NCBI GenBank assembly: GCA_964548225.1
Contig: CAZJQP010000111.1
Coordinates: forward strand, 1 to 14,667
Reading direction: 5' to 3'
Origin: CALMEH01 sp964548225
GTDB lineage: Bacteria > Acidobacteriota > Blastocatellia > Pyrinomonadales > Pyrinomonadaceae
Length of the DNA stretch: 14,667 nucleotides
Shown here: piece by piece, positions 13,921-14,667 of the stretch
How the letters are laid out: each line of letters opens with the position of its first letter
Position numbering within the stretch: the first letter of the stretch is position 1
Made by a program: the position numbers and the translations under genes
The notes under the pieces: model-generated
Databases searched by the model: none
Told to the model about the DNA's origin: nothing
What the model saw: the letters and a program-made list of their open reading frames with translations, nothing else

Positions 13921-14565
13921 CTACTCGAATTGCTTCTTAAATTCCTCAAACTCTTGCCGAAAACTTGCAAATTCGTTTTTCAGGCTTTCCAGTTCCTGTT
14001 CCAGCTTTTCGACTCGTTCATCGTTTGCCGTTGAGCGCGAAACTCTTTCGGGCGGCGTGTAGTTTATGACTTCGCCGCACAATAAATGGGCGTAGCGGGC
14101 TTCTTTTTGTCCGGCGGCGCGTTCGAGTTTAGTGATTAAAGGTTCGTCGCGTTTGAGCAAACCTTCGAGCGTTTCGTTGACATCGCCGAGACCTTTGAAT
14201 TCGTAGAGCCGATGCGTGCGCTGGTGCAATTCGCCGATGGTTTGCGCTCCGCGAAGCATCAAAACGGACAGCACGGCGGTTTCCGACGGTTCGAGTTCAT
14301 AGACCTGCGAAAACATCTGTTTATATTTCGGCACACGCGAAGTGCTTCCGTAAAAAACATAGACGAGATTTTTGTCGCGCAAATCGTCCAACGTCTGCGA
14401 AACGGTTGATTCGTTGTAATTTACGACCGGCTCGCGGTTTGTCTTTTGATTACACGCGGCAACCAAGGCGTTCAGCGTCAAAGGATAATATTCGGGCGTG
14501 GTCAGTTGTTTTTCGACCAATGAGCCGATGATTCGAGCTTCGATTTCAGTTAAATGTTCGGACAT
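13921..14565 (-). CDS. YceH-family (DUF480) protein
   Basis: A 214-residue protein of the YceH/DUF480 family. The opening LTEIEARIIGSLVEKQLTTPEYYPLTLNALVAACNQKTNREPV is highly diagnostic, followed by the conserved ES-V---LDDLRDKNLVYV segment. The family has two winged-helix domains (about residues 5-85 and 90-165), which suggests nucleic-acid binding, but its physiological role is not established. Residues about 180-214 form a C-terminal coiled coil (EKLEQELESLKNEFASFRQEFEEFKKQFE), a usual family feature. Length is normal. It converges on the repeat-protein gene, with palindrome B filling the gap. No neighbour explains its job. Confidence 0.94.
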   Translation of the reverse strand: MSEHLTEIEARIIGSLVEKQLTTPEYYPLTLNALVAACNQKTNREPVVNYNESTVSQTLDDLRDKNLVYVFYGSTSRVPKYKQMFSQVYELEPSETAVLSVLMLRGAQTIGELHQRTHRLYEFKGLGDVNETLEGLLKRDEPLITKLERAAGQKEARYAHLLCGEVINYTPPERVSRSTANDERVEKLEQELESLKNEFASFRQEFEEFKKQFE

Positions 14566-14616
14566 AACGATTTATAGATTATAGCAATTTCCGCGAAAGA
14601 AAAAGGCAGAAACCCG

Positions 14617-14667
14617 CGCATCAGCAAGGGTGTAAAAAGTTGATGATTCAACACCCTTGCTGATGCG
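14617..14667. repeat. Hairpin with perfect 17-bp arms at the right edge
   Basis: CGCATCAGCAAGGGTGT (14617-14633) is the exact reverse complement of 14651-14667, with a 17-nt loop. The stem may extend beyond the window, since CCCG precedes the left arm. An alternative smaller hairpin (GTTGA at 14639-14643 with TCAAC at 14648-14652) competes with the base of the loop. It lies upstream of the YceH gene, so it could be a terminator of a gene beyond the window or a REP-like repeat. Confidence 0.85.

Overview
The window is a compact bacterial chromosome segment, by eye moderately AT-rich. It comes from a draft assembly: a run of 10 Ns at 3622-3631 marks a scaffold join. The best guess for the source is an Acidobacteriota bacterium, perhaps of the Blastocatellia/Pyrinomonadaceae type. 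This is inferred from the mix of transmembrane Ser/Thr kinases with C-terminal sensor domains, secreted TPR and TonB-C proteins, and a secreted 29-residue-repeat protein. No rRNA, tRNA or other taxonomic marker is present.

Region 1 (1-7492, all on the minus strand) is an array of eukaryotic-like kinases alternating with secreted TPR proteins. In transcription order it holds: an apparently active kinase with a transmembrane segment and an FGE-sulfatase-fold sensor domain (7492-5132); a secreted TPR protein 23 nt downstream (5108-3753); the assembly gap; a transmembrane pseudokinase that has lost the glycine loop, the HRD Asp and the DFG motif (3482-1737); a secreted TPR/TonB-C protein (1667-594) followed by an intrinsic terminator; and the first 149 codons of a third, active-looking kinase that runs off the left edge (449-1). 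The three kinase domains are clear paralogues. The likely theme is envelope sensing, with the kinase domain in the cytoplasm and the sensor or TPR parts outside.

Region 2 (7658-9270, plus strand) is a two-gene msrPQ operon. It encodes a Tat-exported molybdopterin methionine-sulfoxide reductase and its haem-containing membrane partner, which repair oxidised envelope proteins. It converges on a DnaC/DnaI-like AAA+ ATPase with an N-terminal zinc knuckle (10098-9286).

Region 3 (10489-14565) holds a small receiver-like protein of the cyclic-phosphate-processing (cREC) type; a tetR-S41 peptidase operon (12760-11035); a divergent secreted protein with four tandem 29-residue repeats (12926-13828), whose signal peptide closely resembles that of the S41 peptidase; and a YceH-family (DUF480) protein (14565-13921).

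The most striking non-coding signal is a pair of related AT-rich palindromes. Each fills the whole space between the stop codons of a convergent gene pair (10948-11034 and 13827-13920). The second is a perfect 40-bp inverted repeat with a 14-nt loop. A third, unrelated GC-richer hairpin with perfect 17-bp arms lies at the right edge (14617-14667).
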